Of a stretch of 64,000 nt of DNA, positions 44,630 to 53,753 are shown in pieces. Each line of letters opens with the position of its first letter. Positions within the stretch are counted from its first letter, which is position 1. Where the stretch lies: the NCBI RefSeq assembly GCF_002813295.1, contig NZ_PHUE01000001.1, forward strand, positions 558,001 to 622,000, read 5' to 3'. The notes below the pieces were generated by a model. That model did not search any database and was not told the origin of the DNA. It saw only the letters and a program-made list of their open reading frames with translations. Source of the stretch: Flavobacterium sp. 5. GTDB taxonomy: Bacteria; Bacteroidota; Bacteroidia; Flavobacteriales; Flavobacteriaceae. Made by a program: the position numbers and the translations under genes.

Positions 44630-44860
44630 ATGCTTCCAAAAAACATAAAGAATGCCTTGATTATTGCCGTTGTAGTGGGAACTATATTAAACGCGATTAA
44701 CAGTTATGATGTGTTTTGGGAAAGCAATTTTACATTTAGAAATGTTTTAAGAATCGTCTTGACCTATATAACTCCATTTTGTGTTTCTTTATATTCTTCA
44801 ACATTAGCATCAAAATCATTCGAAAAAGCAAATACTAAAAACACAGTTACCGAAAAGTAG
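44630..44860 (+). CDS. NrtS-like small membrane protein
   Basis: The 76-residue protein has two membrane helices (about 8-26 and 38-62). The pattern AVVVGTILNAINSYDVFWES resembles NrtS proteins, short cyanobacterial proteins shown to transport nitrate/nitrite. No nitrate-assimilation gene is nearby, so the substrate is uncertain. It is coupled to terC (1-bp gap). The terminator stem overlaps its last codons. Confidence 0.6.
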   Translation: MLPKNIKNALIIAVVVGTILNAINSYDVFWESNFTFRNVLRIVLTYITPFCVSLYSSTLASKSFEKANTKNTVTEK

Positions 44861-44870
44861 CTGTGTTTTT
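44837..44870 (+). terminator. Terminator overlapping the end of the NrtS-like gene
   Basis: AAAAACACAG(TTA) pairs with (TAG)CTGTGTTTTT, followed by more T. The stem includes the stop codon. Confidence 0.8.
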
Positions 44871-44912
44871 TTTATCGTAAATTTTAGTTTTTAAAAATAT
44901 TATACAAATCCA

Positions 44913-46832
44913 ATGAAAAATACCATTTCGCATAGAGTTGCCGATTTTCTTAAGGGCTTCCCTCCTTTTACTTTTTTAAATCAAAATGACATTGAATTAC
45001 TTTCTGAACAAATTTCAATTATTTATAAAGAAAAAGACAGTGTTATTTTTGCCGAAAATGAAGAAACTCATGACTCCTTTTATGTCGTTCATAAAGGAGC
45101 AATAGCACTAAGAAAAGGTGTGAAGAATGATACTATTGACATGTGCGACGAAGGAGATATCTTTGGACTAAGACCTCTTATTGCAAATGAAAATTACAAA
45201 ATGGAAGCTAGAGCCTATGAAGAAACCATTCTTTATGCCATTCCTATAGCTATTTTTCGACCTTATGCGCTACAGAATAAAGACGTTGGTAATTTTTTAA
45301 TTCAAAGTTTCGCTTCAAACACAAGTAATCCTTATTCAGAAAGTTACAGAGGAAAGCTGTATGGGGAAACCCTGGCAGGAGACCTTTTGGATAACAATCC
45401 TCAAATATTAGATATTCAGCCTGTCAAATATTCGAAAAAAATTATTACTTGTTCATCTGCAACCTCTGCCAAAGAAATTGCTCAAATGATGACCAAAAAA
45501 AATGTAGGTGCAATACTTGTAGTTGAAGATAAACTTCCTATTGGTATTATTACAGATAAGGATTTACGAAATAAAATTGTTACTGGCGAATATCCTATTA
45601 CTTCAGCAGCATCAGTAATAATGACAAGTCCTGTTATTACGTACCCTAAAAAACTGACTACGACACAGGCGCAAATGGCTATGATGAAAAGTAACATCAG
45701 CCATATATGTCTGACCAAAGATGGTACTCCAAATACCAAAGCAGTTGGTATTCTTTCCAAACATGACGTGATGGTATCACTGGGAAATAATCCTGCTGTA
45801 TTGATAAAAGCTGTAAAAAGAGCAAAAAAATATAAGGAAATAAAACCTATACGTGCCAGTATTATGCAATTACTGCAAGGGTATTTAGATCAAAACATAC
45901 CTATAACTTTGACATCAAAAATCATTACCGAGTTAAATGATGTTTGCATTCAGCAGGTTATTGCTATTGCTTTAAAAAAAATGACTACTCCTCCGCCTGC
46001 AAAATTTGCTTGGCTGGCAATGGGAAGTCAAGGTCGCAGTGAACAATTATTACAAACCGATCAAGATAATGCCTTAGTCTATGAAGATGTAGCAGAAGAA
46101 TTAAAAGAAAAGACTAAAAAATACTTTTTAGATTTGGCTACTCATGTCAACAAAGGATTATTTGAAATTGGATATGACTATTGCCCCGCCGAGATGATGG
46201 CATCAAATCCTAAATGGTGTTTAAGTTTAGGTGAATGGAAAGACGTAGTGCACCATTGGATCACAAATACAGGAAAAGATGAAGTGCTTTTATCCTTTAT
46301 ATTTTTTGATTACAGCCTCTCTTATGGTGATAGCGAACTTGCTAATAAACTTTCCGATTTTATTCTAGAAGATATCAAAGCGAATCCCGTATTTTATCTT
46401 CATTTAGTGAGCGGAGCTTTACAAAGTCCATCACCTACAGGCTTTTTTAGACAATTTTTACTTGAACAAGATGGTGCTAACAAAGATTTCTTCGATATAA
46501 AAAGAAGAGCATTAATGCCATTGAGTGATGCAGCCAGGGTTTTAATTTTATCTCATGCAGTAAAATCAATCAGTAATACGCCCGAGCGTTTTGAAAAATT
46601 AGCCGAATTGGAACCTCAAAATAGAGAATTGTATCTATCTTGTGCTTATTCGTATAAAGCACTTTTAAAATTCAGAACAAAACAAGGTCTTCTTCACAAT
46701 GATTCAGGGCAATATATAGCTTTGGAGCATCTTACCAAATTAGAAAAAATCAAGCTAAAGAGCACCTTTAAAACGATTAAAGAACTACAAGAAATTATCT
46801 CCATCCGCTTTAATGCATCAAACATATTGTAA
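44913..46832 (+). CDS. cNMP-binding / CBS / DUF294 nucleotidyltransferase-like protein
   Basis: The 639-residue multidomain protein has a cyclic-nucleotide-binding domain (about 12-130), two CBS domains (about 175-300) and a DUF294 GlnD-like nucleotidyltransferase domain. That domain carries WLAMGSQGRSEQLLQTDQDN (about 370-389) with the GS...D.D motif, and a DUF294_C helical domain follows (about 480-630). It probably transfers a nucleotide to a protein in response to energy or cNMP signals; the target is unknown. The stop codon shares a base with the next gene's start, coupling it to the exonuclease. Confidence 0.87.
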   Translation: MKNTISHRVADFLKGFPPFTFLNQNDIELLSEQISIIYKEKDSVIFAENEETHDSFYVVHKGAIALRKGVKNDTIDMCDEGDIFGLRPLIANENYKMEARAYEETILYAIPIAIFRPYALQNKDVGNFLIQSFASNTSNPYSESYRGKLYGETLAGDLLDNNPQILDIQPVKYSKKIITCSSATSAKEIAQMMTKKNVGAILVVEDKLPIGIITDKDLRNKIVTGEYPITSAASVIMTSPVITYPKKLTTTQAQMAMMKSNISHICLTKDGTPNTKAVGILSKHDVMVSLGNNPAVLIKAVKRAKKYKEIKPIRASIMQLLQGYLDQNIPITLTSKIITELNDVCIQQVIAIALKKMTTPPPAKFAWLAMGSQGRSEQLLQTDQDNALVYEDVAEELKEKTKKYFLDLATHVNKGLFEIGYDYCPAEMMASNPKWCLSLGEWKDVVHHWITNTGKDEVLLSFIFFDYSLSYGDSELANKLSDFILEDIKANPVFYLHLVSGALQSPSPTGFFRQFLLEQDGANKDFFDIKRRALMPLSDAARVLILSHAVKSISNTPERFEKLAELEPQNRELYLSCAYSYKALLKFRTKQGLLHNDSGQYIALEHLTKLEKIKLKSTFKTIKELQEIISIRFNASNIL

Positions 46833-47503
46833 TGACGAACTTTTTTAAAGAATGGAAAACCAAACTATTTGATTTTTTAAAAATAACTAAAAAACCAATT
46901 GATGAAGCACTTTTACACAGTGTTGAAAGCACTCGCTTTGTCGTTTTAGATACTGAAACTACAGGCTTTGATTATGACAATGACCGAATGCTTTGCATAG
47001 GCGCAATTACCCTACAAGATGGTATCATTGCGATTCCTAACGCCTTTGAAATGTATATCCATCAGGAACATTATGATAAAAATAGTGTTCAAATTCACGG
47101 TATTCTAAAAGATTTGGTTATGAAAAAACCTTCAGAGTTAGAAGTCTTGCAAAAGTTTTTAGCCTTTTTAGGAGATTCGATTATCATAGCTCATCATACT
47201 ATATTTGATATCACGATGATTAATCGTGCCTTGGAGCGAAATGAACTTCCGATATTAACAAACAAAACATTGGATACAGCTTTTCTCTATAAAAAGACAC
47301 TGATTAGATCCAATTTATTAGAATATAAAGATCATTACGCTCTGGATGATCTCGCCGATAAATTTGATATTTCCAAAAAAGATCGTCATACCGCAATGGG
47401 TGATGCCTATATTACAGCTATCGCCTTCTTGAAAATCGTAAAAAAATTAAAAGAGAAAAAAAGAAAAGGTGAGTTTCTTCTAAAAGATCTATTTTATTAT
47501 TAA
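46832..47503 (+). CDS. DEDDh 3'-5' exonuclease, DnaQ/PolC epsilon type
   Basis: The 223-residue protein has Exo I VLDTETTGFDYDND (about 38-51), Exo II HHTIFDITMINRAL (about 120-133) and Exo III KKDRHTAMGDAYITA (about 184-198), giving the D-E-D-D-h catalytic set. The pairing with a cNMP/CBS/DUF294 gene is conserved in many bacteria, and its meaning is unclear. The N-terminal 35 residues are a short extension (FFKEWKTKLFDFLKITKK). It may act in DNA repair or nucleotide signalling rather than replication. Confidence 0.87.
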   Translation: MTNFFKEWKTKLFDFLKITKKPIDEALLHSVESTRFVVLDTETTGFDYDNDRMLCIGAITLQDGIIAIPNAFEMYIHQEHYDKNSVQIHGILKDLVMKKPSELEVLQKFLAFLGDSIIIAHHTIFDITMINRALERNELPILTNKTLDTAFLYKKTLIRSNLLEYKDHYALDDLADKFDISKKDRHTAMGDAYITAIAFLKIVKKLKEKKRKGEFLLKDLFYY

Positions 47504-47980
47504 CCAAACTCTGCTCTATTTTTTTTTAGGAGCAGAAGCATTCAGGATTTCAATAACATGAGTCCTGCTCTTCGCTATATCTTTGCTTTTTTAAAGAAAA
47601 AAAGCAAAGGATGCCGCTGCGATCACGGCTAAAGATATAGATTTGGCATTTTAAAATCATCTACAATTAGAATCAAACTTAGAATTCTAATTTATCTTTA
47701 GTAATCTACAAAACAGCTTTTTTCTCATTATTACAAAAGAAAAATTATTTAGCGACTTATATATTTAGTTTTAGAACAAAAAAAGCATAGAAGCTAATTC
47801 CTAGAATTTCAAAATCCTAAAAAAATTTCAAAATCTACATTTTTTTGTAACTCGTTATATTTTTTATTCAAACAACCGATTGTGTAATTATAAATTATAC
47901 CTTTACCGCAAAAAAAAACATTATTTATTACTGCATTAAAAAAAAAGTAGTTAATAAATTGTATATATAAAAATAAAAAC
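47504..47980. other. Long intergenic region before the uronate locus
   Basis: About 480 bp. It holds the dispersed hairpin element at 47558-47631, then AT-rich sequence leading to the exuT promoter. No gene is seen. Confidence 0.6.
47558..47631 (-). repeat. Dispersed intergenic hairpin element, copy B
   Basis: A 12-bp stem CTTTGCTTTTTT/AAAAAAGCAAAG (47581-47592, 47598-47609) is flanked by TCCTGCTCTTCGCTATAT and GATGCCGCTGCGATCACGGC. Both flanks align with copy A at 12110-12197, although the stem sequence differs, showing compensatory change. Confidence 0.7.
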
Positions 47981-47988
47981 TATTTTTG
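47959..47988 (+). promoter_or_regulatory. Promoter of exuT
   Basis: TTG at 47959-47961 and TATTTTTG at 47981-47988, 19 bp apart, match the Bacteroidota -33/-7 consensus. Confidence 0.75.
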
Positions 47989-48002
47989 TGTAATCGATTA
48001 CA
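47989..48002. promoter_or_regulatory. LacI-family operator, exuT site
   Basis: TGTAATCGATTACA is a perfect 14-bp palindrome placed directly after the -7 box, so it covers the transcription start. Confidence 0.8.
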
Positions 48003-48037
48003 TTTAATTAAACTTGCGAAAATTAAACAAAAAACAG

Positions 48038-49477
48038 ATGGATAATCAAAATATAGGAAAATACAGGTGGACAATATGTGGAATGCTTTTTTTTGCAACA
48101 ACAATTAACTATCTTGATAGACAAGTACTATCTCTAACATGGAATGATTTTATTGCTCCCGAATTTCACTGGACAAATAATGACTACGGAAATATTACCG
48201 CCCTATTCTCTATTTTCTATGCAGTATCTTTATTGTTTGCTGGACGATTTGTTGATTGGATGGATACCAAAAAAGGCTTCCTGTGGGCAATTGGAATATG
48301 GTCAATAGGTGCTTGTTTGCATGCTTTTGCAGGAATTGCAACATCAGGAGTAATAACAGGAAATTGGTTTGTTGGTTTCGAAGGAGCTAAGGAAGCAATC
48401 CATAATGTAAGCGATACCGCTTTAGTAATTAACGTAAGTGTTACTTTGTTTATTTTTGCTCGTTTCGTCCTCGCAGTCGGTGAAGCAGGAAACTTTCCGG
48501 CTGCTATCAAAACAACAGCTGAGTACTTCCCTAAAAAAGACAGAGCATTTGCAACAAGTATTTTTAATGCTGGAGCAACAATTGGCGCATTAGCTGCACC
48601 GATTTCTATACCATTTATTGCAAAAGCTTTTGGATGGGAAATGGCCTTTATAATCATTGGAGCCTTAGGTTTTATATGGATGGGTTTCTGGATTTTTATT
48701 TATGACAAACCTGAAAGTCATTCTAAAGTTACAACAGCTGAGTTAGAATATATTCAACAAGACATACTTTCTGACAGCAAAATTGAAGGCTATGTACCTG
48801 AAACTACTACTAAAGTTTCACTTGTAGATTGCTTAAAATACAAACAAACATGGGCTTTTGCATTTGGTAAATTCATGACTGATGGTGTTTGGTGGTTTTT
48901 CTTATTCTGGACACCAGCGTATTTAAGTTCAGTATATGGAATGGATTCTACAGAAGCTGCTTTCCCCCTATTTGTTTTATACATGATTACTTTACTTTCA
49001 ATCATTGGTGGCTGGTTACCAACCTACTTTGTTGAGAAAAAAGGCATGAATCCTTATGAAGGACGAATGAAATCAATGTTAATTTTTGCGTTTTTCCCAT
49101 TAGTAGCACTTCTTGCACAACCTTTAGGACATATTTCATACTGGCTTCCAATTATTGTTATTGGTATTGCGTTAGCTGCACACCAAGCTTGGTCAGCAAA
49201 CATTTTTACTAGTGTTGGAGATATGTTTCCTAAAAAAGCAATTGCAACCATTACTGGTATTGGTGGTTTAGCCGGAGGAGTTGGTTCAACTATCATTAAT
49301 AAAGGATCTGGTGTTTTATTTGATTATAGCAAAAACACAGATATGGTTTTCATGGGGTTCAAAGGAATAGAAGCTGGATATTTTATCATTTTTTCCATTT
49401 GTTCTGTTTGCTATTTAATAGGATGGACTGTTATGAAATCATTAGTTCCTAAATACAGCCCGATTACTGATCTTTAA
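48038..49477 (+). CDS. exuT: MFS hexuronate transporter, ExuT-like
   Basis: The protein of about 479 residues has 12 hydrophobic segments and the anion:cation symporter signature of hexuronate permeases, FFATTINYLDRQVLSLTW (about 18-35). RFVDWMDTKKG forms the loop 2-3 motif, and GEAGNFPAAIKTTAEYFPKK follows. It should import galacturonate and/or glucuronate. ATG at 48038 (MDNQNIGKYRW) fits the family. A TTG at 48014 would add eight residues and is less likely. It has its own operator-bearing promoter and heads the uronate gene series. Confidence 0.88.
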   Translation: MDNQNIGKYRWTICGMLFFATTINYLDRQVLSLTWNDFIAPEFHWTNNDYGNITALFSIFYAVSLLFAGRFVDWMDTKKGFLWAIGIWSIGACLHAFAGIATSGVITGNWFVGFEGAKEAIHNVSDTALVINVSVTLFIFARFVLAVGEAGNFPAAIKTTAEYFPKKDRAFATSIFNAGATIGALAAPISIPFIAKAFGWEMAFIIIGALGFIWMGFWIFIYDKPESHSKVTTAELEYIQQDILSDSKIEGYVPETTTKVSLVDCLKYKQTWAFAFGKFMTDGVWWFFLFWTPAYLSSVYGMDSTEAAFPLFVLYMITLLSIIGGWLPTYFVEKKGMNPYEGRMKSMLIFAFFPLVALLAQPLGHISYWLPIIVIGIALAAHQAWSANIFTSVGDMFPKKAIATITGIGGLAGGVGSTIINKGSGVLFDYSKNTDMVFMGFKGIEAGYFIIFSICSVCYLIGWTVMKSLVPKYSPITDL

Positions 49478-49599
49478 AAAACAAAACAACTCCTAATACT
49501 AACCTAACCAAATTAGTAATTATGAATCAAATCAATGCTATTTACAATAAAAAAAACTTAATGTATCCGCTAATCTAATTAAAAATAGCCTAAAATATA

Positions 49600-49628
49600 T
49601 TGTTTATTAAAAATTTAAATTACTTTTG
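49600..49628 (+). promoter_or_regulatory. Promoter of the kduI operon
   Basis: TTG at 49600-49602 and TACTTTTG at 49621-49628 are 18 bp apart, fitting the Bacteroidota promoter pattern. Confidence 0.65.
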
Positions 49629-49642
49629 TGTAATCGATTACA
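49629..49642. promoter_or_regulatory. LacI-family operator, kduI site
   Basis: TGTAATCGATTACA is identical to the exuT operator and again directly follows the -7 box. It lies 14 bp before the kduI ATG. Confidence 0.8.
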
Positions 49643-49656
49643 TTAAAAACTAAACC

Positions 49657-50493
49657 ATGACAAAATATAGCTCTAGATATGCTTCAAGTCCAGAAGCCGT
49701 AAAACAATATGATACCAAACAATTGAGAGATGAATTCTTGATTGATGATTTAATGAAGGAAGACGAGATTACATTGACGTATTCACACTATGATCGTTAT
49801 ATTACTGGTTCGGCAGTTCCTGTCAAAGATTTAACCTTGGAAACTATTGATCCTCTAAAAGCTGGTTATTTTCTAGAGCGCAGAGAAATGGGAATCATAA
49901 ATGTTGGCGGAAACGGTTCGGTTGTTGTTGAAGGAGTAACACATGAATTAGGTCTTAAAGATGCCCTTTATATTGGAAGCGGGAATAAAGAAGTCATTTT
50001 TAAAAGTGCTGATTCAAAAAATCCTGCTAAATTTTACATTAATTCAGCTCCTGCCCACACCACTTATCCAACTAAAAAAGTAAGTTTAGCAGAAGCTAAT
50101 AAATTAGAATTAGGCACAATGGAAACTGCAAATCACCGTACGGTAAATCAAATGATCATTGGAGGTGTTGTTACTACTTGTCAATTACAAATGGGTATGA
50201 CGGAATTAAGGCCTGGAAGTGTTTGGAACACAATGCCAGCTCACGTACATGATCGCAGAATGGAGGTTTATTTTTATTTGGATATTCCAGAAAACCAAGC
50301 TGTATGTCACTTTATGGGACAGCCACAGGAAACTAGACATATTTGGATGAATAATCATCAAGCGGTTATTTCTCCGCCATGGTCAATTCACTCTGGATCA
50401 GGCACTAGTAACTATACTTTTATATGGGGAATGGCAGGTGAAAACTTAGACTATGGAGATATGGATGTTTGTAAAATCACAGATTTAAGATAA
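49657..50493 (+). CDS. kduI: 5-dehydro-4-deoxy-D-glucuronate (DKI) isomerase
   Basis: The 278-residue cupin-fold isomerase has the zinc-site pattern PAHVHDRRMEVYFYLD (about 195-210), a downstream Glu/His in QETRHIWMNNHQAVISPPWSIHSG, and the family N-terminus RYASSPEAVKQYDTKQLRDEFL. It converts 5-keto-4-deoxyuronate, released from unsaturated pectin (or other uronide) fragments, to 2,5-diketo-3-deoxygluconate. It is the first gene of a tight operon with the dehydrogenase gene (4-bp gap). Confidence 0.95.
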   Translation: MTKYSSRYASSPEAVKQYDTKQLRDEFLIDDLMKEDEITLTYSHYDRYITGSAVPVKDLTLETIDPLKAGYFLERREMGIINVGGNGSVVVEGVTHELGLKDALYIGSGNKEVIFKSADSKNPAKFYINSAPAHTTYPTKKVSLAEANKLELGTMETANHRTVNQMIIGGVVTTCQLQMGMTELRPGSVWNTMPAHVHDRRMEVYFYLDIPENQAVCHFMGQPQETRHIWMNNHQAVISPPWSIHSGSGTSNYTFIWGMAGENLDYGDMDVCKITDLR

Positions 50494-50497
50494 GACA

Positions 50498-51289
50498 ATG
50501 ATAAATTCATTATTTGATGTAAATGGAAAAATTGCCCTAATTACAGGAAGTACACACGGACTGGGAATGGCAATGGCAAAAGGATTAGGTAACGCTGGGG
50601 CTACAATTGTTGTAAACGGTAACTCCTCACAACAAAAAATTGATGATGCCGTTAAGGAACTTCAAAATGAAGGTATCAATGCGGTTGGTTATAAATTTAA
50701 TGTAACAAATGAGCAAGAGGTTAAAGATGCTATTCAAAACATTGAAAGTAAAGTTGGACCAATTGATATCCTAATTAATAATGCAGGAATCATTAAAAGA
50801 ATTCCATTAATCGAAATGGAAGTTGCCGATTTTAAAGAAGTGATTGATATTGATTTGGTGAGTCCTTTCATCGTTTCCAAACATGTTGCAAAAGGAATGA
50901 TTGAAAGAAGACAAGGTAAAATAATCAATATTTGTTCCATGATGAGTGAATTGGGCCGCAATACTGTAGGGGCCTATGCTGCTGCAAAAGGCGGTTTAAA
51001 AATGTTAACCAAAAACATGGCTACCGAATGGGCAAAATACAATATACAGATCAATGGAATTGGACCAGGCTATTTTGCTACTGAACAAACTAAACCTATC
51101 AGAGTTGATGGACATCCTTTTAATGATTTTATAATCAGTCGTACGCCAGCTGCAAAATGGGGAGATCCTAGTGATTTAGCAGGTGCAACCATATTTTTAT
51201 CCTCAAAAGCAAGTGATTTTGTAAACGGTCACATCCTTTATGTAGATGGCGGAATCCTTGCAACAATTGGAAAACCTTCAAACGAATAA
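50498..51289 (+). CDS. kduD: SDR dehydrogenase, KduD / gluconate 5-dehydrogenase type
   Basis: The 263-residue short-chain dehydrogenase has the NAD-binding GSTHGLGMAMAKGLG (about 17-31), NNAG (about 90) and a catalytic Ser-Tyr-Lys set with YAAAKGG (about 160). The sequence resembles gluconate 5-dehydrogenases. The position right after kduI supports reduction of 2,5-diketo-3-deoxygluconate to KDG, the KduD step. The two functions share one subfamily, so the symbol rests on context. Confidence 0.82.
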   Translation: MINSLFDVNGKIALITGSTHGLGMAMAKGLGNAGATIVVNGNSSQQKIDDAVKELQNEGINAVGYKFNVTNEQEVKDAIQNIESKVGPIDILINNAGIIKRIPLIEMEVADFKEVIDIDLVSPFIVSKHVAKGMIERRQGKIINICSMMSELGRNTVGAYAAAKGGLKMLTKNMATEWAKYNIQINGIGPGYFATEQTKPIRVDGHPFNDFIISRTPAAKWGDPSDLAGATIFLSSKASDFVNGHILYVDGGILATIGKPSNE

Positions 51290-51310
51290 TAATATTTTAA
51301 TGAAATTATA

Positions 51311-52711
51311 ATGAGTACAAATTTCATACATGACAATTTTTTATTAGAAAACAAATATGCTGAAGAATTATATCATAATTATTCTAAAAATCAGCCTATT
51401 ATAGACTATCACAATCACTTAAATCCTCAGTTTATTGCCGAAGATAAAATTTTCGACAGTATTACCAATGCATGGATAAATGGAGACCACTACAAGTGGC
51501 GGGCTATGCGTACTTTAGGAATCAACGAACAATTTATCACAGGAAATGGTTCGGATAAAGATAAATTTATCAATTGGGCAAAAACAGTTCCATATACAAT
51601 GCGTAATCCTTTGTATCATTGGACACATTTAGAATTGGCTCGTTATTTTGGTATTACTGAATTATTAAACGAAAAATCGGCAGAATCAATTTACGAACAA
51701 GTTTCTGCAAAAATCAATTCTCAGGAATACAGTACACGAAACTTACTTAAAAAAGTAAATGCTGAATTTGTATGTACTACTGAAGATCCGATTGACAACT
51801 TACAATATCACCAAAAATTAGCAAAAAGTGACTTTACTACAAAAGTAAGTACCGCTTTTAGACCTGATAAAGCTATTCTTATTTCGAATGATGGATACAA
51901 TGCTTATATAGACACTTTAGCAGAAGTGGCGGGAGTTTCTATTAATTCGTATGCAGATTTATGTTCAGCATTAACAAACAGAATCGAATATTTTGACAAA
52001 AATGGCTGCAAATTATGTGATCATGGTTTGGATCAAATTTATTTTGAAAACTTTACTGAAAATCAGATAAATGTTATATTTAAAAGAAAAAGAGAAAATC
52101 AAGTCTTAACTAATGAAGAAACTTTAAAATTTCAAAGTGCCATCTTATTATTTTTATCCGAAACGTATCATAAATACGGATGGGTGCAACAATTTCACTT
52201 AGGAGCATTGAGAAATAATAATGCTCGTATGCATAGTATTTTAGGTCCAGATACCGGATGGGATTCTATTGGAGATTATCCACAAGCTCAAAAACTATCT
52301 GGTTTCTTGAATGCCTTGGATAGCAAAAATAAATTGACAAAAACAATCATTTATAATTTGAATCCTGCCGATAATGAAGTAATGGCTACCATGATTGGTA
52401 ACTTTAACGACGGAAGTGTAAAAGGTAAAGTCCAATTTGGTTCTGGATGGTGGTTTTTAGACCAAAAAGACGGAATGACAAAACAATTGAATGCACTTTC
52501 AAACATGGGACTTATTAGCTGTTTTATTGGAATGTTGACAGATTCCAGAAGCTTTTTATCATTTCCAAGACATGAATATTTTAGACGTATTCTTTGTAAC
52601 CTTTTAGGAGATGAAATCAAAAGAGGTGAACTTCCTAATGACATAGAATGGATAGGTAAAATGGTTTCAGACATTAGTTATAATAATGCCAAACAATATT
52701 TTAAATATTAA
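51311..52711 (+). CDS. uxaC: Uronate isomerase
   Basis: The 466-residue amidohydrolase-fold isomerase has the family start FLLENKYAEELYHNYSK and a metal-ligand HxH in IDYHNHLNPQ (about 32-41). EFVCTTEDPIDNLQYH follows mid-chain, and SFLSFPRHEYFRRILCNLLG is near the C-terminus. It converts galacturonate to tagaturonate and glucuronate to fructuronate. It follows the dehydrogenase gene by 21 bp and is followed by kdgK after 4 bp. Confidence 0.95.
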   Translation: MSTNFIHDNFLLENKYAEELYHNYSKNQPIIDYHNHLNPQFIAEDKIFDSITNAWINGDHYKWRAMRTLGINEQFITGNGSDKDKFINWAKTVPYTMRNPLYHWTHLELARYFGITELLNEKSAESIYEQVSAKINSQEYSTRNLLKKVNAEFVCTTEDPIDNLQYHQKLAKSDFTTKVSTAFRPDKAILISNDGYNAYIDTLAEVAGVSINSYADLCSALTNRIEYFDKNGCKLCDHGLDQIYFENFTENQINVIFKRKRENQVLTNEETLKFQSAILLFLSETYHKYGWVQQFHLGALRNNNARMHSILGPDTGWDSIGDYPQAQKLSGFLNALDSKNKLTKTIIYNLNPADNEVMATMIGNFNDGSVKGKVQFGSGWWFLDQKDGMTKQLNALSNMGLISCFIGMLTDSRSFLSFPRHEYFRRILCNLLGDEIKRGELPNDIEWIGKMVSDISYNNAKQYFKY

Positions 52712-52715
52712 TACA

Positions 52716-53738
52716 ATGAATAAAGTAGTTTCATTCGGAGAAATAATGTTACGCCTTTCACCAGAAGGAAATTTACGTTTTGGTCAAGCCCAAGCGTTTG
52801 GAGCTACTTATGGTGGAGGTGAATTTAATGTTGCTGTTTCTTTAGAAAATTATGGTATAACCGCAGAATTTGTAACGCGATTACCAGAAAATGAGATTGG
52901 AACATGCGCGTTAAGAGAAATACGAAAAATGAACGTAGAATCCAAAAATATCATTTATGGAGGAGAACGTTTAGGGATTTATTTTCTTGAAAGAGGTGCT
53001 GGAACAAGAGGAAGTAACGTAGTTTACGACCGTTCACATAGCTCTATGGCGACTATCGAGAAAGGAAGTATCGATTGGGAAAATGTACTAAAAGATGCTA
53101 ACTGGTTTCACTGGAGTGGAATCACAGCTGCAATATCTGAGAGCGCAGCCGAAGCTTGTTTAGAAGCTATTAAAGTTGCTCATAAATTAGGATTAACCAT
53201 TTCATGTGATTTGAATTACAGATCCAAATTGTGGCAATATGGAAAAACTCCAAGTGAAGTTATGCCAGAAATGTTACAATACTGTAATGTAATTTTAGGA
53301 GATATTGATACGGCGCATTTCATGTTAGGAAAACCTAAAGTAAATCCAAACTATCAAGATGAGAAATCACTTCCGGTTTTGTATACAGCATTATTTGATT
53401 TAATTCCGAATTTAAAAACAGTAGCTACAACATTACGCTATTCGGTAAGTGCTTCGCACCAAAGAATTGGCGGAATATTATTTGATGGGGGAAAAATTCA
53501 TCAAGCCGCTGTAAAAGAAGTTACCCCAGTAATTGATCGAGTTGGAAGTGGAGATGCCTTTATGGGAGGATTAATTTACGGTTTATTAGAATATCCTAAT
53601 AATAACCAAAGAGCCTTAAACTTTGCTGTTGCTGCTTGTTGTTTAAAACATACCGTTGCCGGAGATTACAATTTGGCGACCTTAAAAGAAGTACAAAACA
53701 TGGCAGATGGCGATTCTGCTGGATTAGTTTCTAGATAA
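52716..53738 (+). CDS. kdgK: 2-dehydro-3-deoxygluconokinase (PfkB family)
   Basis: The protein of about 340 residues has PfkB signatures: VSFGEIMLRLSPEG at the start, YGGGEFNVAVSLENYG, and the ATP/Mg catalytic motif DRVGSGDAFMGGLIYG near residue 280. It phosphorylates KDG to KDPG. ATG at 52716 is preferred to 52686, because the upstream codons overlap uxaC and the family starts at MNKVVSFGE. It joins both uronate branches to the aldolase encoded next. Confidence 0.9.
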   Translation: MNKVVSFGEIMLRLSPEGNLRFGQAQAFGATYGGGEFNVAVSLENYGITAEFVTRLPENEIGTCALREIRKMNVESKNIIYGGERLGIYFLERGAGTRGSNVVYDRSHSSMATIEKGSIDWENVLKDANWFHWSGITAAISESAAEACLEAIKVAHKLGLTISCDLNYRSKLWQYGKTPSEVMPEMLQYCNVILGDIDTAHFMLGKPKVNPNYQDEKSLPVLYTALFDLIPNLKTVATTLRYSVSASHQRIGGILFDGGKIHQAAVKEVTPVIDRVGSGDAFMGGLIYGLLEYPNNNQRALNFAVAACCLKHTVAGDYNLATLKEVQNMADGDSAGLVSR

Positions 53739-53753
53739 AAACATAAAATAATT

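Noticed and set aside
47509..47536. CTGCTC/GAGCAG inverted repeat after the exonuclease gene as a terminator
   Set aside because: The T run is in the loop rather than after the stem, and the arms are only 6 bp.
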